The notes: generated by a model from the sequence alone, not told the origin. A DNA stretch of 46,022 nucleotides from CAYUCY01 sp964443525 (GCA_964443525.1 CAYUCY010000004.1:1-46022); one strand, 5' to 3'. Shown: positions 1 through 7,447, counted from the stretch's first letter. A program made the numbers and translations.

Positions 1-630
1 AAAAACTCTCTGGGCTTGCTCATAGGTAAAGTCTTGTGCCGCTTTTAAAGATCCCTCCAAACTTGGTTTGCCGACGACCTTAACATTATCCTTGAAGAGG
101 CCCGCCTCCTTCGATATTTCCAGAGTCTTTTGAGAGGGAAGCAGGTAAAGATCGATTCTCTTTTCCGCGTTTACAAAGGGCTGAACGAATGTAGCAGTTG
201 CCATAGAATCCAGGTTGTCATAGTAAGCAACAACCTTTGTTAAATTGGGAAGCGCCCTCGAAATACCCGCAAGGATTCGGTGAGAGGTCGCCATTAAACA
301 GATCCTGGCTTTGATGTGGGATCTTATTTTTTCTATATCCTCAGCGCTTAAAGTGAGGCCGGGATCTAACTTGCCTTTCAATGAAATCGATAGATTGCAA
401 AGAACACTTAAATCCACATACCTTGGATCTTTTTCCAGTTTTTCAGCTGAGGTCCCGAGAGCCGCGATTTTATGAGAAACTCCTACTTCTGTTAACATAT
501 CGGCAACGGCTTTTAAATCATTCATATCTCCCATATCATTTGTGATGAGCAAAACGTCTGTCTCAAGTATGGAGGCAGTAAGGGATGTGACAAAGAAAAA
601 ACTTAAAATAAAAGATTTCAAAACGCGCAT
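1..630 (-). CDS. Secreted protein of unknown function, 3' end outside window
   Basis: The reading frame is open from an ATG at 630 to the left edge, 210 codons without a stop. The N-terminus is a clear signal peptide (basic MRVLK, then a hydrophobic run ending near residue 20), so the product is probably periplasmic. The mature part begins with a beta strand followed by ITNDMGDMNDLKAV and later has DLYLLPSQKTLEISKEAG and VKVVGKPSLEG. This strand-turn layout recalls GT-B-fold glycosyltransferases or UDP-GlcNAc 2-epimerases (a dxxl.p.e...e.G then vvGxP pattern), but that is a weak fold-level guess. I do not recognise the family. A GGGAG ribosome site precedes the ATG, and a good sigma70-type promoter lies at 650-678, so it is transcribed separately from coaD. 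Confidence 0.75.
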   Translation of the reverse strand, partial: MRVLKSFILSFFFVTSLTASILETDVLLITNDMGDMNDLKAVADMLTEVGVSHKIAALGTSAEKLEKDPRYVDLSVLCNLSISLKGKLDPGLTLSAEDIEKIRSHIKARICLMATSHRILAGISRALPNLTKVVAYYDNLDSMATATFVQPFVNAEKRIDLYLLPSQKTLEISKEAGLFKDNVKVVGKPSLEGSLKAAQDFTYEQAQRVF

Positions 631-649
631 ATAAATCTCCCACTCGTTT

Positions 650-678
650 ATTAGAGAACAGAAAAATTATAGAGTCAA
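650..678 (-). promoter_or_regulatory. Promoter for the secreted protein at 1-630
   Basis: On the minus strand TTGACT (678-673) and TCTAAT (655-650) are separated by exactly 17 bases. The -10 ends 19 bases before the ATG at 630, leaving a short leader that contains the GGGAG ribosome site. Confidence 0.55.
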
Positions 679-700
679 GTTATTGAATTGTCTAGAAAAA

Positions 701-1198
701 TTAGACTATTTTTTCGAGGAGCTTTTCAGCCACCGCGTCCGAAACAAAAGCATGAATGTTGCCTTTTAGCCTGGCAATTTCTTTAATGAGACTGGAAGCA
801 ATAAATTGGTGGTGAGAGGTCGTCGGAAGAAAAACGGTTTCAAGTATAGGATCGAGAGCCGTATTGATACCGGCCATTTGAAACTCATATTCAAAGTCGG
901 AAACGGCTCGAAGCCCTCGAATTAGAAGAGTTGTCTGATGAGTTCTCGCAAAATCGACAAGAAGTGTATCAAAAGCTATAACCTCAACTTGGCATGATTT
1001 GTTTCGGAATGCCATTCGAGAGAGATCTTTCGTGATCAAAGAGACTCGGTCGTCTAAGGAAAAAAGCGGATTTTTTCCGGCATTTTCGGCAACGGCAATG
1101 ATCAATCGATCACATAAAATCGTCGCGCGTTCAATAATGTCTCGGTGCCCGAGGGTAATCGGATCAAAAGTGCCCGGATACAAGGCCGTTCGCTTCAT
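701..1198 (-). CDS. coaD: Phosphopantetheine adenylyltransferase
   Basis: Transfers AMP from ATP to 4'-phosphopantetheine to give dephospho-CoA, the penultimate step of coenzyme A synthesis, in the cytosol. The 165-residue product is the normal family length. It has the nucleotidyltransferase motif YPGTFDPITLGH near the N-terminus (TxxH with His18), the LIRGLRAVSDFEYEFQMA segment that binds phosphopantetheine, and the C-terminal SSLIKEIA motif (family ISSTxVKE). The ATG is preceded by an AGAGGAA ribosome site. It is transcribed leftward, divergent from sdhE. Confidence 0.97.
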   Translation of the reverse strand: MKRTALYPGTFDPITLGHRDIIERATILCDRLIIAVAENAGKNPLFSLDDRVSLITKDLSRMAFRNKSCQVEVIAFDTLLVDFARTHQTTLLIRGLRAVSDFEYEFQMAGINTALDPILETVFLPTTSHHQFIASSLIKEIARLKGNIHAFVSDAVAEKLLEKIV

Positions 1199-1334
1199 TC
1201 TTCAGATTCCTCTTTTTCTTCTTTCTTCCATGCTACTCGAGGGAGAACAGAATGTCTTTTAAAAAGAATTTATCTTGCATGCGAGCTTGATTGTTCGCTT
1301 AATGGGGTTCAATTAAGAGAATCTAAGTGTTTCA

Positions 1335-1607
1335 ATGACGGACATTGTTCTGAAGCAGGCCCTCTATCGGGCGCATCATCGGGGATCAAAAGAAGCGGAC
1401 GTTCTCTTCGGTAGGTTTATGGAAACATATGCCTCTCGATTTCAAGGACGAGAGATAGAAGACTGTGCCCACCTTTTCAATTTTGATGATGATGAGATTT
1501 TTCTTTGGACGGAAGATCTCGTATCTGCCCCCCCTTCGCTCAATCAAAGGATTCTCTTACTGCTTAAGGAATATTTGCGGGTCAAAAGAAGGGGAGGAAC
1601 CCTTTAA
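1335..1607 (+). CDS. sdhE: FAD assembly factor SdhE (YgfY/DUF339)
   Basis: A small factor that promotes covalent attachment of FAD to the succinate dehydrogenase flavoprotein. The 90-residue protein is the usual size and carries the key RGxxE motif as HRGSKEADVLFGRF (residues about 15-28), followed by the family's acidic helical segment (FNFDDDEIFLW). The start follows a weak ribosome site, so the exact N-terminus is less certain than the identity. Its stop codon interlocks with that of the converging S24 gene (TTTAAA at 1603-1608), leaving no intergenic space. No succinate dehydrogenase structural genes lie in the window. Confidence 0.9.
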   Translation: MTDIVLKQALYRAHHRGSKEADVLFGRFMETYASRFQGREIEDCAHLFNFDDDEIFLWTEDLVSAPPSLNQRILLLLKEYLRVKRRGGTL

Positions 1608-2194
1608 AGCTCATGGATGACATTTGTAACGACGCCCCAAATCATAAAGTCCATCGCTTCTGTGACTTCAATAGCCGGATAATTCGGATTTTCCGGCATC
1701 AGGTACAACTTATTTCTTTCTTTAAAGAGGCGCTTAACCGTCAACTCTCCATTGATAACGGCAATGACCACTTTACCGGTTGCAGGGCGCAGACCTCTGT
1801 CGACCACCAGAAGATCTCCCGGATGAATCCCTGCATCAATCATTGAATCTCCGCTGACGCGTACGAAAAAAGTTGTCTCCGGGTTGCGCATCAGATGCTC
1901 ATTCAGATCCAGGACCCCTTCCGTGTAATCCTCGGCGGGGGAAGGCATGCCGGCTGCCACGCGGGTTGCGTAGAGCGTCCGTTCATTCAAGGAGGCCTGT
2001 AGATCTGGCCAGAAAAAAGCTTCAACTTTTGTGCGCCCAGGCTCGGGCTTGGCAATTCGGGGGAATTCCAGCAACATTTTTTTTACTTCTCCAACACAAC
2101 TGACGGGAATACGCATCACTTTTGTAGTTTCCCCGTATCGACCCGAACCCGACTTTCGCCCGGCCCCGAGTCTTCTGCCACCACGACTTTTCAT
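1604..2194 (-). CDS. UmuD-like S24 family self-cleaving protein (LexA/UmuD superfamily)
   Basis: Counting from the ATG at 2194 (196 residues), it has a predicted self-cleavage site Ala81-Gly82, a nucleophile Ser117 (SGDSM) and a general-base Lys154 (ELTVKRL). The spacings of 36 and 37 residues are the same as in UmuD (Cys24-Gly25, Ser60, Lys97), which supports RecA-stimulated self-cleavage. The N-terminus is a basic GGRRLGAGRKSGSGRYGE segment of the kind seen in several UmuD homologues, not a LexA winged helix. An in-frame TTG at 2239 would add 15 residues. I prefer the ATG because it matches the family start and sits just after a promoter. No umuC polymerase gene is adjacent, so the partner and exact role are unknown. 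Confidence 0.88.
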   Translation of the reverse strand: MKSRGGRRLGAGRKSGSGRYGETTKVMRIPVSCVGEVKKMLLEFPRIAKPEPGRTKVEAFFWPDLQASLNERTLYATRVAAGMPSPAEDYTEGVLDLNEHLMRNPETTFFVRVSGDSMIDAGIHPGDLLVVDRGLRPATGKVVIAVINGELTVKRLFKERNKLYLMPENPNYPAIEVTEAMDFMIWGVVTNVIHEL

Positions 2195-2203
2195 AATATT
2201 TTT

Positions 2204-2232
2204 AGGATAATGATTTCTGTAACGAAATTCAA
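2204..2232 (-). promoter_or_regulatory. Promoter with internal dyad for the UmuD-like gene
   Basis: On the minus strand TTGAAT (2232-2227) and TATCCT (2209-2204) are spaced by 17 bases. The spacer contains the dyad ATTTC-N6-GAAAT (2213-2228), well placed for a repressor. Only nine bases separate the -10 from the ATG at 2194, so the mRNA would have almost no leader, which fits the absence of a ribosome site. Confidence 0.5.
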
Positions 2233-2317
2233 GAGGCAAATTTTTATTTTCGGGCTTGCGAGAACGGGAAAATCACGTTAGCGTTTCTAATTATTTTAAG
2301 GAAAAGGAGATAAGACA

Positions 2318-3820
2318 ATGGCGACATCGCCGGCTACACTCGCAGCAGAACAGGGACTCACAGCAAAATCAGCACAACCACCAGCGCTTTACGTTTTATT
2401 TTTCGCTGAGCTTTGGGAACGTTTTAGTTATTACGGGATGCGTGCTCTCCTGATTTTGTTTATGACAAAGCAACTTTTGATGGCGGATGGGGATTCATAT
2501 GTGATTTACGGGGCCTATACGGCGCTCGTTTACGCTTCGGGCGTGGTAGGAGGTTATATTGCGGATAAATTCTTAGGAAATCGCCTAGCCATTTATATGG
2601 GGGGTGTTTTGATTGCGATGGGGCATTTCACACTTGCCATGCCGATCGACCAGTCGCTTTTTATGGGGCTTGCTTTTATTATTCTGGGAACCGGCTTTTT
2701 TAAAGCTAATATCTCCAGCCTTTTAGGCCAGTTTTATCAGAAAAATGACCCGCGTCGTGACGGCGGTTTTACCATTTTCTATATGGGCGTTAACATCGGC
2801 GGCTTTCTTTCCCCGCTTGTTTGCGGATACGTGGGGGAAAGATTCGGTTGGCACTATGGGTTCGCCCTTGCAGGTTTCGGGATGTTACTAGGGTTGCTCG
2901 TCCTGATGCGGGGATCCGACGTCTTGAAAGGAAAAGGAGAAGCTCCCGACCGCAAAAAGTTGATGGAAGCACGATTTTTAGGACTTTCTCAGTTTCACTT
3001 GATCTTGATCGGGACGATCTTGATGGTTCCCGTTTGCGGCTTTTTAGTCTTTAATAAAACTGTAATGGGGCATTTTCTTCAAATTTTCGGAGGTGTTACC
3101 TTGCTCGCTCTCTTCTGGCTGGCTTTCAAGGCAGAGCCTGAAGAAAGAAAGAGTATGTTCACTTTGGCTGTGATGCTTCCTTTTTATATGGCGTTCTTTG
3201 CGTGTTTCGAACAAGCAGGGGCTTCTATGAATCTCTTTGCCGATCGAAACATCGATCGGATGCTTTTCGGGATTGAAGTGCCGACAACTTACTTCCAAAT
3301 GTTGAATCCACTTTTCATCATCTTATGCGCTCCTGTTATTTCGGCGATTTGGATTAAGCTGGGGCAGAAGAAAAAAGAACCGTTGGCTCCATTGAAATAT
3401 GTGCTCGGTCTTCTGCAAGTGGGTCTCGGTTTTGCATGTTTGATTATGGGCATTAAGGCTGCTCATGAAGGAATGACATCCATGATCTGGTTGGTTCTGG
3501 CTTACTTCTTCCACTCAACGGGAGAGTTATGTTTGTCGCCCGTGGGGCTTTCCATGACAACAAAGCTGTCTCCTGCACGGTTTACCAGCTTTATGATGGG
3601 CGTCCTTTTCCTCTCCGTTGCTTTTGCAAATTATTTGGCTCAAATCATCGCCAAGGTTTTCGGAGCACCCGAGGGGGTAGACACGGCTCAGGATAAGTTG
3701 GCATCTCTTGCAGGATTTTCGGCGATTTATGAATTCCTTGTCTACATGCCGATCGTATCTGCAGGTATCTTATTGTTAATTTATCCTTTCATTAAGGGCG
3801 TCTTTCAACGACATCAATAA
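2318..3820 (+). CDS. POT/PTR family proton-dependent oligopeptide transporter
   Basis: An inner-membrane importer of di- and tripeptides driven by the proton gradient. The 500-residue product has the family signature FAELWERFSYYGMRALLILF (residues about 29-48, with the ExxERxxYY proton-coupling motif). A second conserved stretch, GFFKANISSLLGQFY, lies near residues 127-141, and there are about 12-14 hydrophobic segments. An NP/STGELCLSPVGLSM motif lies in the C-terminal half. The ribosome site AAGGAAAAGGAGATAA fixes the start. A rho-independent terminator follows. Peptide uptake fits a cell that scavenges amino acids, together with the Yej system in this window. Confidence 0.95.
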   Translation: MATSPATLAAEQGLTAKSAQPPALYVLFFAELWERFSYYGMRALLILFMTKQLLMADGDSYVIYGAYTALVYASGVVGGYIADKFLGNRLAIYMGGVLIAMGHFTLAMPIDQSLFMGLAFIILGTGFFKANISSLLGQFYQKNDPRRDGGFTIFYMGVNIGGFLSPLVCGYVGERFGWHYGFALAGFGMLLGLLVLMRGSDVLKGKGEAPDRKKLMEARFLGLSQFHLILIGTILMVPVCGFLVFNKTVMGHFLQIFGGVTLLALFWLAFKAEPEERKSMFTLAVMLPFYMAFFACFEQAGASMNLFADRNIDRMLFGIEVPTTYFQMLNPLFIILCAPVISAIWIKLGQKKKEPLAPLKYVLGLLQVGLGFACLIMGIKAAHEGMTSMIWLVLAYFFHSTGELCLSPVGLSMTTKLSPARFTSFMMGVLFLSVAFANYLAQIIAKVFGAPEGVDTAQDKLASLAGFSAIYEFLVYMPIVSAGILLLIYPFIKGVFQRHQ

Positions 3821-3830
3821 AACTATCAAG

Positions 3831-3871
3831 CGAGAGAAAATGAGTTTGCGCTCTTATTCTCTCGTTTTTTT
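3831..3871 (+). terminator. Rho-independent terminator after the POT transporter
   Basis: A 14-base arm (3831-3844) pairs with 3851-3864 with two mismatches around a six-base loop, followed by a run of seven T (3865-3871). Confidence 0.75.
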
Positions 3872-3897
3872 ATGTTCATAAGGAAAAGGAGAAAACG

Positions 3898-4023
3898 ATG
3901 CATAGTGACCATAGCGATCATTTAAAAAGAAACAATTTAAACACGTTAAAACGAAATTATTCAGGAGATAAAAATGTTTATCGACAACTTAATCAAAAAA
4001 AAGGTGAATCGAAAAAAATCTAA
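3898..4023 (+). CDS. Possible 41-codon leader or small protein
   Basis: An ATG at 3898 follows a strong AAGGAAAAGGAGAAAACG ribosome site, nearly the same element as the one before the upstream POT gene. The frame runs 41 codons and stops at 4021-4023, after the start of the next gene (3974), which it overlaps in another frame. The peptide begins MHSDHSDH and is very basic and hydrophilic. It shows no signal peptide and no homology I recognise. It could be a leader whose translation influences the following gene, or a duplicated leader fragment. The strong ribosome site is the only real support. Confidence 0.3.
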   Translation: MHSDHSDHLKRNNLNTLKRNYSGDKNVYRQLNQKKGESKKI

Positions 4024-4978
4024 TTTTATAAAGTGCGGGAGAAAAAGTATTCTCTGCGTATTGAGCTTCTTCTTATTTCTTACAAATTTATTTTCCCAAG
4101 ATTTCCCCCTCCAAACTAAAATTTCTATCCTCCAAATCGTAGACCATCCGGCACTGAATGCGACGCGAGACGGCATCAGGGATGGCCTGCTTCAAGTAGG
4201 TTTTACAGAAGGAAAAGATTTAATCCTTCAAATTCAGTCTGCCCAAGGGAATCCGGCCATGGCCGCTCAGATTGCTCAAAAATTCGTTTCTGATGGAGCA
4301 ACTATTATTGTGGCGTTAGGAACGACTGCCGCTCAAGCTGCAAAATCAGCCGCTCGGGGGAGCAAAACGGTGGTTGTTTTTAGTTCGATCACGGATCCCC
4401 TTTCCGCCAAACTTGTTAAGAGCTGGGATAAGCCAAATGAAGGGGTAACGGGCATTTCCAATTTCGTTTCTGCCCAACCACGGTTTGAGTTTTTTAGGAA
4501 ATTCTTGCCGAACCTGAAGTCGTTAGGGGTCGTGTATAATCCGGGAGATACAAATTCCATTGCCATTTTAAAAGAGATGGAAACAATCGCGGCGAAGATG
4601 GAAATAGACTTAAAAACAGCCGTTGCAAGCAGGACGGGGGAGGTGTTGAGCGCGGCTCAAAAACTAGCCTCCGAGGTGGATGCTTTGTTTGTTAACAATG
4701 ACAATACTGCGCTCGCTGCTTTTGACAGCGTCGTACGGGCAGGAAATCTGGCCCAAAAACCTATATTTGTAAGCGATGTGGATGTCGTTGATCAGGGAGC
4801 ATTGGCTGCGATGGGACCCGATCAGTATGCACTTGGTCTTCAAACAGCGGAAATGATTGTAAAAATAATAAAAAATCCGACGGGTGTTTTGCCTGCTGTT
4901 GAGGGACCTCGTGAAACAAGCATCAAAATCAATAAAGATCAAGCGAAGAAATTAAAAATCCAGATGGATAACAAGTGA
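3974..4978 (+). CDS. ABC-type periplasmic substrate-binding protein (ABC_sub_bind/TrpX-like family)
   Basis: An exported binding protein of the type I periplasmic-binding fold used by ABC importers. After a long basic N-region (about 27 residues) comes a hydrophobic core ending near LFSQ. The mature part opens with KISILQIVDHPALNATRDGI, the typical start of the PF04392 family. It goes on with IVALGTTAAQAAK and a FVSDVDVVDQGALAAMGPDQYALG segment near the C-terminus. The 334-residue length is normal. The ligand cannot be read from sequence; relatives bind aromatic amino acids or are uncharacterised. No permease or ATPase gene is adjacent, so it is an orphan here. The ATG follows CAGGAGAT. Confidence 0.88.
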   Translation: MFIDNLIKKKVNRKKSNFIKCGRKSILCVLSFFLFLTNLFSQDFPLQTKISILQIVDHPALNATRDGIRDGLLQVGFTEGKDLILQIQSAQGNPAMAAQIAQKFVSDGATIIVALGTTAAQAAKSAARGSKTVVVFSSITDPLSAKLVKSWDKPNEGVTGISNFVSAQPRFEFFRKFLPNLKSLGVVYNPGDTNSIAILKEMETIAAKMEIDLKTAVASRTGEVLSAAQKLASEVDALFVNNDNTALAAFDSVVRAGNLAQKPIFVSDVDVVDQGALAAMGPDQYALGLQTAEMIVKIIKNPTGVLPAVEGPRETSIKINKDQAKKLKIQMDNK

Positions 4979-4980
4979 GA

Positions 4981-5006
4981 AAAAGCCCCCGAAACGGGGG
5001 CTTTTT
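4981..5006 (+). terminator. Rho-independent terminator after the substrate-binding protein
   Basis: A perfect stem AAAGCCCCCG / CGGGGGCTTT with a three-base AAA loop and a T run starts two bases after the stop codon at 4976-4978. Confidence 0.9.
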
Positions 5007-5051
5007 GTTGCACAATTATCACAAGAATGGTTTAAATTTAAATTACATTTA

Positions 5052-5088
5052 AGTCAAATTGACTCAATTGGAGCTTCAGGTTTTTATA
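5052..5088 (+). promoter_or_regulatory. Putative promoter with dyad for the outer-membrane protein
   Basis: The perfect dyad AGTCAA-A-TTGACT (5052-5064) has its right arm as a -35-like TTGACT (5059-5064). A TTTATA (5083-5088) lies 18 bases downstream. A regulator on the dyad would cover the -35. The -10 assignment is uncertain. Confidence 0.35.
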
Positions 5089-5141
5089 AAACGTGGGAAG
5101 TTTTCACTTCATGTGGTTAGACTAAAGAAAGGAAGCATAAA

Positions 5142-5825
5142 ATGATGAAAAAAGTTCTCCTTGCAGGTGCGGTTTCTGCAGTTGCCTTGACCTCAAGCGT
5201 TCAGGCAAAAGTCGAGCATAGTCCTTACATCGGTCTCGGTCTCGGGGCGGTCGGGTTCAGAAATACGATCAATATTGATGAAAACGCAGTAACCTCTCAT
5301 AATCCGAACTCAAACAAGCAAGCAGCGGCCCTCGGCCTGATTCTCGGCTATGGCTGTAATGTGGACAGTTTCCACATTGCTGCTGAACTTGATTACTATT
5401 ATAATACGAGCACTCGTGCAAAATCGGATGTTAACGCGCCGAACGGGTATGCCACCGGCGTTTCTTCGAATGGGGCATTTGGAGCAGCGCTTCGCCTCGG
5501 TTACTGGCTTTCTCAGAACCATTTAATTTATCTGCGCGGTGGGGTTGAAGTTCGTCGTTTTGATTTTAACGTAGACAGACAAGGTGGAAATGCTTTCCCA
5601 AGTGTTTCAAGCAATGATACGCGTCTCGCCTTTACGCCGGGTTTAGGGCTTGAGATGAAGCTTAACGATAACTTGAGTCTCAATCTTGAAGCGCGAACAG
5701 CTTATTACAGTTCCAAAGAGCGCTCTGCAACGAATGGTGCGGGAACGACTCGTGGAAAATATCGCCCGCATGTTGATTCAGCACTGCTCAGTGTTCGTTA
5801 TAAGATCGGTCCTCTTTTCAGCTAA
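5142..5825 (+). CDS. Outer-membrane beta-barrel protein (OMP_b-brl/porin-like)
   Basis: A 227-residue precursor with a signal peptide (MMKKVLLAGAV to an AxA site at about residue 22, VQA-KVE). The mature part has alternating strands with many glycines: SPYIGLGLGAVGF, ALGLILGYG, AALRLGYWL, HLIYLRGGVEV, FTPGLGLEMKL. It ends in a strand SALLSVRYKIGPLFS, as in single-chain eight-stranded barrels of the surface-antigen type. A terminal Phe-Ser is close to the usual C-terminal aromatic. Two adjacent ATGs could start it. An AAAGGAAG ribosome site precedes them. It is monocistronic, with promoter and terminator. The substrate or adhesive role is unknown. Confidence 0.85.
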   Translation: MMKKVLLAGAVSAVALTSSVQAKVEHSPYIGLGLGAVGFRNTINIDENAVTSHNPNSNKQAAALGLILGYGCNVDSFHIAAELDYYYNTSTRAKSDVNAPNGYATGVSSNGAFGAALRLGYWLSQNHLIYLRGGVEVRRFDFNVDRQGGNAFPSVSSNDTRLAFTPGLGLEMKLNDNLSLNLEARTAYYSSKERSATNGAGTTRGKYRPHVDSALLSVRYKIGPLFS

Positions 5826-5853
5826 GCTGTTAAGAGATCTCAGAAGAAATGGG

Positions 5854-5886
5854 AAAAAGCCTCTTTTTGGGAGGCTTTTTTTTTTC
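5854..5886 (+). terminator. Rho-independent terminator after the outer-membrane protein
   Basis: The stem AAAAAGCCTC / GAGGCTTTTT with a seven-base loop runs directly into a long T tract. Confidence 0.88.
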
Positions 5887-5941
5887 TTAAAAAAGTTTGC
5901 CCTGTTTTCAGAGAGTTTTCGTCATTCTTGTGTTGGCCCCC

Positions 5942-5969
5942 TTGGTTCTAAAAAATCTTACGTTATGAT
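5942..5969 (+). promoter_or_regulatory. Promoter for the HD-domain gene
   Basis: TTGGTT (5942-5947) and TATGAT (5964-5969) are spaced 16 bases apart, 29 bases before the ATG at 5999. Confidence 0.45.
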
Positions 5970-5998
5970 AAAAATGTGAACCGAGAAGCGAGGCCTCA

Positions 5999-6811
5999 AT
6001 GAAAACAATAAAATCAGCCTTTCTTGCTTACTGTTTGGTACTCAATCTTATCTCTTCCCTCTATGCCTTCGAAGCGCCTCAAGAGGCCGTTTGCAGGAGT
6101 CAAACTCTTCACAGCTTTAAGGATTTGATGTGTTATATTAGAAGAGATCGAAATCTCTTAAGGCTTCATGATTATGTCAAGATTAATACGGGAGAAGACC
6201 CCGGGCATGATCTCACGCACTTTTTGCGTGTTGCTCTCTGGGGTCTTCGGTTCAGTGAAAGAAAGATAGAGCCTAAGCTTGTCATCGCAGCAGCTCTTCT
6301 TCATGACATTATTAATCTTCCTAAAGATTCTCCCAATCGTAAAGAGGCAAGCAAGCTTTCGGCAGAGCATGCCAGAAAGATCTTGTCGGATTATGGCTAC
6401 ACCCAAGAGGAAATCGAACTTATAGCCGAAGCCATTTATGATCATTCCTACAGTAGGGGGGTAAGACCTCGAAGTTTTCTGGGGGAAGTGCTGCAAGATG
6501 CGGACAGGATGGATGCTTTGGGGGCGCTCGGCATCTTAAGGTTGGTTTCAACTGGTACGAGAATGAATTCTATTTTCTTTGATAAAAATGATCCATGGGG
6601 AGAGAACCGAAAGCTTGATGGAGCTCATAAAATGGTCGATCATTTTTTTGAGAAGCTCTTCAAGATTCCCGGCAAAATGAACACAAAGGCAGCCAGAGAG
6701 GTGGCGCGTCAACGTTTGAATATTATGATTATGTTTTTAAGAGACTTAGGGGATGAAATCGGGTATCCGCTCCCCCCTCAAATACTTAAAACAACCCTCG
6801 AACAGGAATAG
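5999..6811 (+). CDS. Exported HD-domain phosphohydrolase
   Basis: A metal-dependent phosphohydrolase of the HD superfamily (YedJ-like). The ligand set is visible as His70/His74 (PGHDLTH), the His102-Asp103 pair (ALLHDI) and Asp167/Asp169 (LQDADRMDALG). The substrate is not predictable. The product is unusual in carrying a clean signal peptide (MKTIK, hydrophobic core, SLYA-FEAP near residue 23), because most relatives are cytosolic. A second in-frame ATG at 6128, preceded by AAGGA, would give a cytosolic form that starts exactly where ordinary relatives start (MCYIRRDRNLL). The long start has a GAAGCGAGG ribosome site. The tail is rich in basic residues. No operon partner is evident. Confidence 0.85.
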   Translation: MKTIKSAFLAYCLVLNLISSLYAFEAPQEAVCRSQTLHSFKDLMCYIRRDRNLLRLHDYVKINTGEDPGHDLTHFLRVALWGLRFSERKIEPKLVIAAALLHDIINLPKDSPNRKEASKLSAEHARKILSDYGYTQEEIELIAEAIYDHSYSRGVRPRSFLGEVLQDADRMDALGALGILRLVSTGTRMNSIFFDKNDPWGENRKLDGAHKMVDHFFEKLFKIPGKMNTKAAREVARQRLNIMIMFLRDLGDEIGYPLPPQILKTTLEQE

Positions 6812-6904
6812 TTCTAGGAAAACTCTAGGAAAAGAATGCCAGTTTTAGCTTGTTGAGAGCTTCTAAAATCGTTACTGTCATTTCAAAAATAAGACAAAAT
6901 CCGG

Positions 6905-7447
6905 ATGACAGAACAACTCTTGCCAATTTGTGTGGATTTAGACGGAACTCTTATTCGAGGAGATGTCCTTAACGAATCTTTAAAGATCTTTTTAAGGCGC
7001 TGGCCTTGGAAAGTTTTCTTTCTTCCTTTTTGGTTCTTTAAGGGACGCGCTTACTTAAAAAAAAGAGTCGCAGCAGTCGTTGACTTGAAGATTGAAAAGC
7101 TAGTCCTTAACGAGGAGTTTTATCAGTATTTGCTTGCATTGAAAAAGGAAGGACGTTCTCTTTATCTGGTTACGGCTGCAGATAAAAAATATGCCCAACA
7201 AGTGGCCCATACCTATCCCGTTTTTGAAGATGTAATGTCCAGCCGAGGAAAAGAAAATTTAAGGTCTCGGAATAAAGCTGAGGCTCTTGTGAATCGTTTT
7301 GGAGAAAAAGGGTTTATATACGCGGGGAACTCTCGACATGATCTCCCGGTGTGGAAGCGGGCGGGAGGAGTAATCGCTGTTAATCTTCCCTGGTATTTAA
7401 AGCTGATTATAGGGAAGCTTTACCCTGACGCGGAAAGATTTGATTAA
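6905..7447 (+). CDS. HAD-family phosphatase, equivalent to the N-terminal domain of HAD-UbiA fusions
   Basis: A haloacid-dehalogenase hydrolase with the nucleophile motif VDLDGTLI (Asp11, Asp13), the motif II region LYLVTAAD and motif III/IV AGNSRHDLPVW. The segment around FLRRWPWKVFFLPFWFFKGRAYLKKRVA and the overall layout match the HAD half of proteins in which this domain is fused to a UbiA prenyltransferase. Here the frame ends (PDAERFD) where the membrane domain would begin, and the next gene runs the other way. It therefore stands alone at 180 residues. The natural substrate is unknown. It is probably cytosolic, with one amphipathic hydrophobic stretch. The ribosome site is weak. Confidence 0.85.
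   Translation: MTEQLLPICVDLDGTLIRGDVLNESLKIFLRRWPWKVFFLPFWFFKGRAYLKKRVAAVVDLKIEKLVLNEEFYQYLLALKKEGRSLYLVTAADKKYAQQVAHTYPVFEDVMSSRGKENLRSRNKAEALVNRFGEKGFIYAGNSRHDLPVWKRAGGVIAVNLPWYLKLIIGKLYPDAERFD

Noticed and set aside
1296..1330. GGTTCAAT resembling a tRNA T-loop
   Set aside because: The flanking bases do not pair into a T stem and no acceptor or anticodon arm can be drawn.
2240..2290. LexA box GTTC-N7-GTTC upstream of the UmuD-like gene
   Set aside because: Only single GTTC/GAAC words occur and the second half-site is missing.
6814..6833. Short tandem repeat CTAGGAAAA after the HD gene
   Set aside because: Two copies of nine bases with no further structure could easily be chance.
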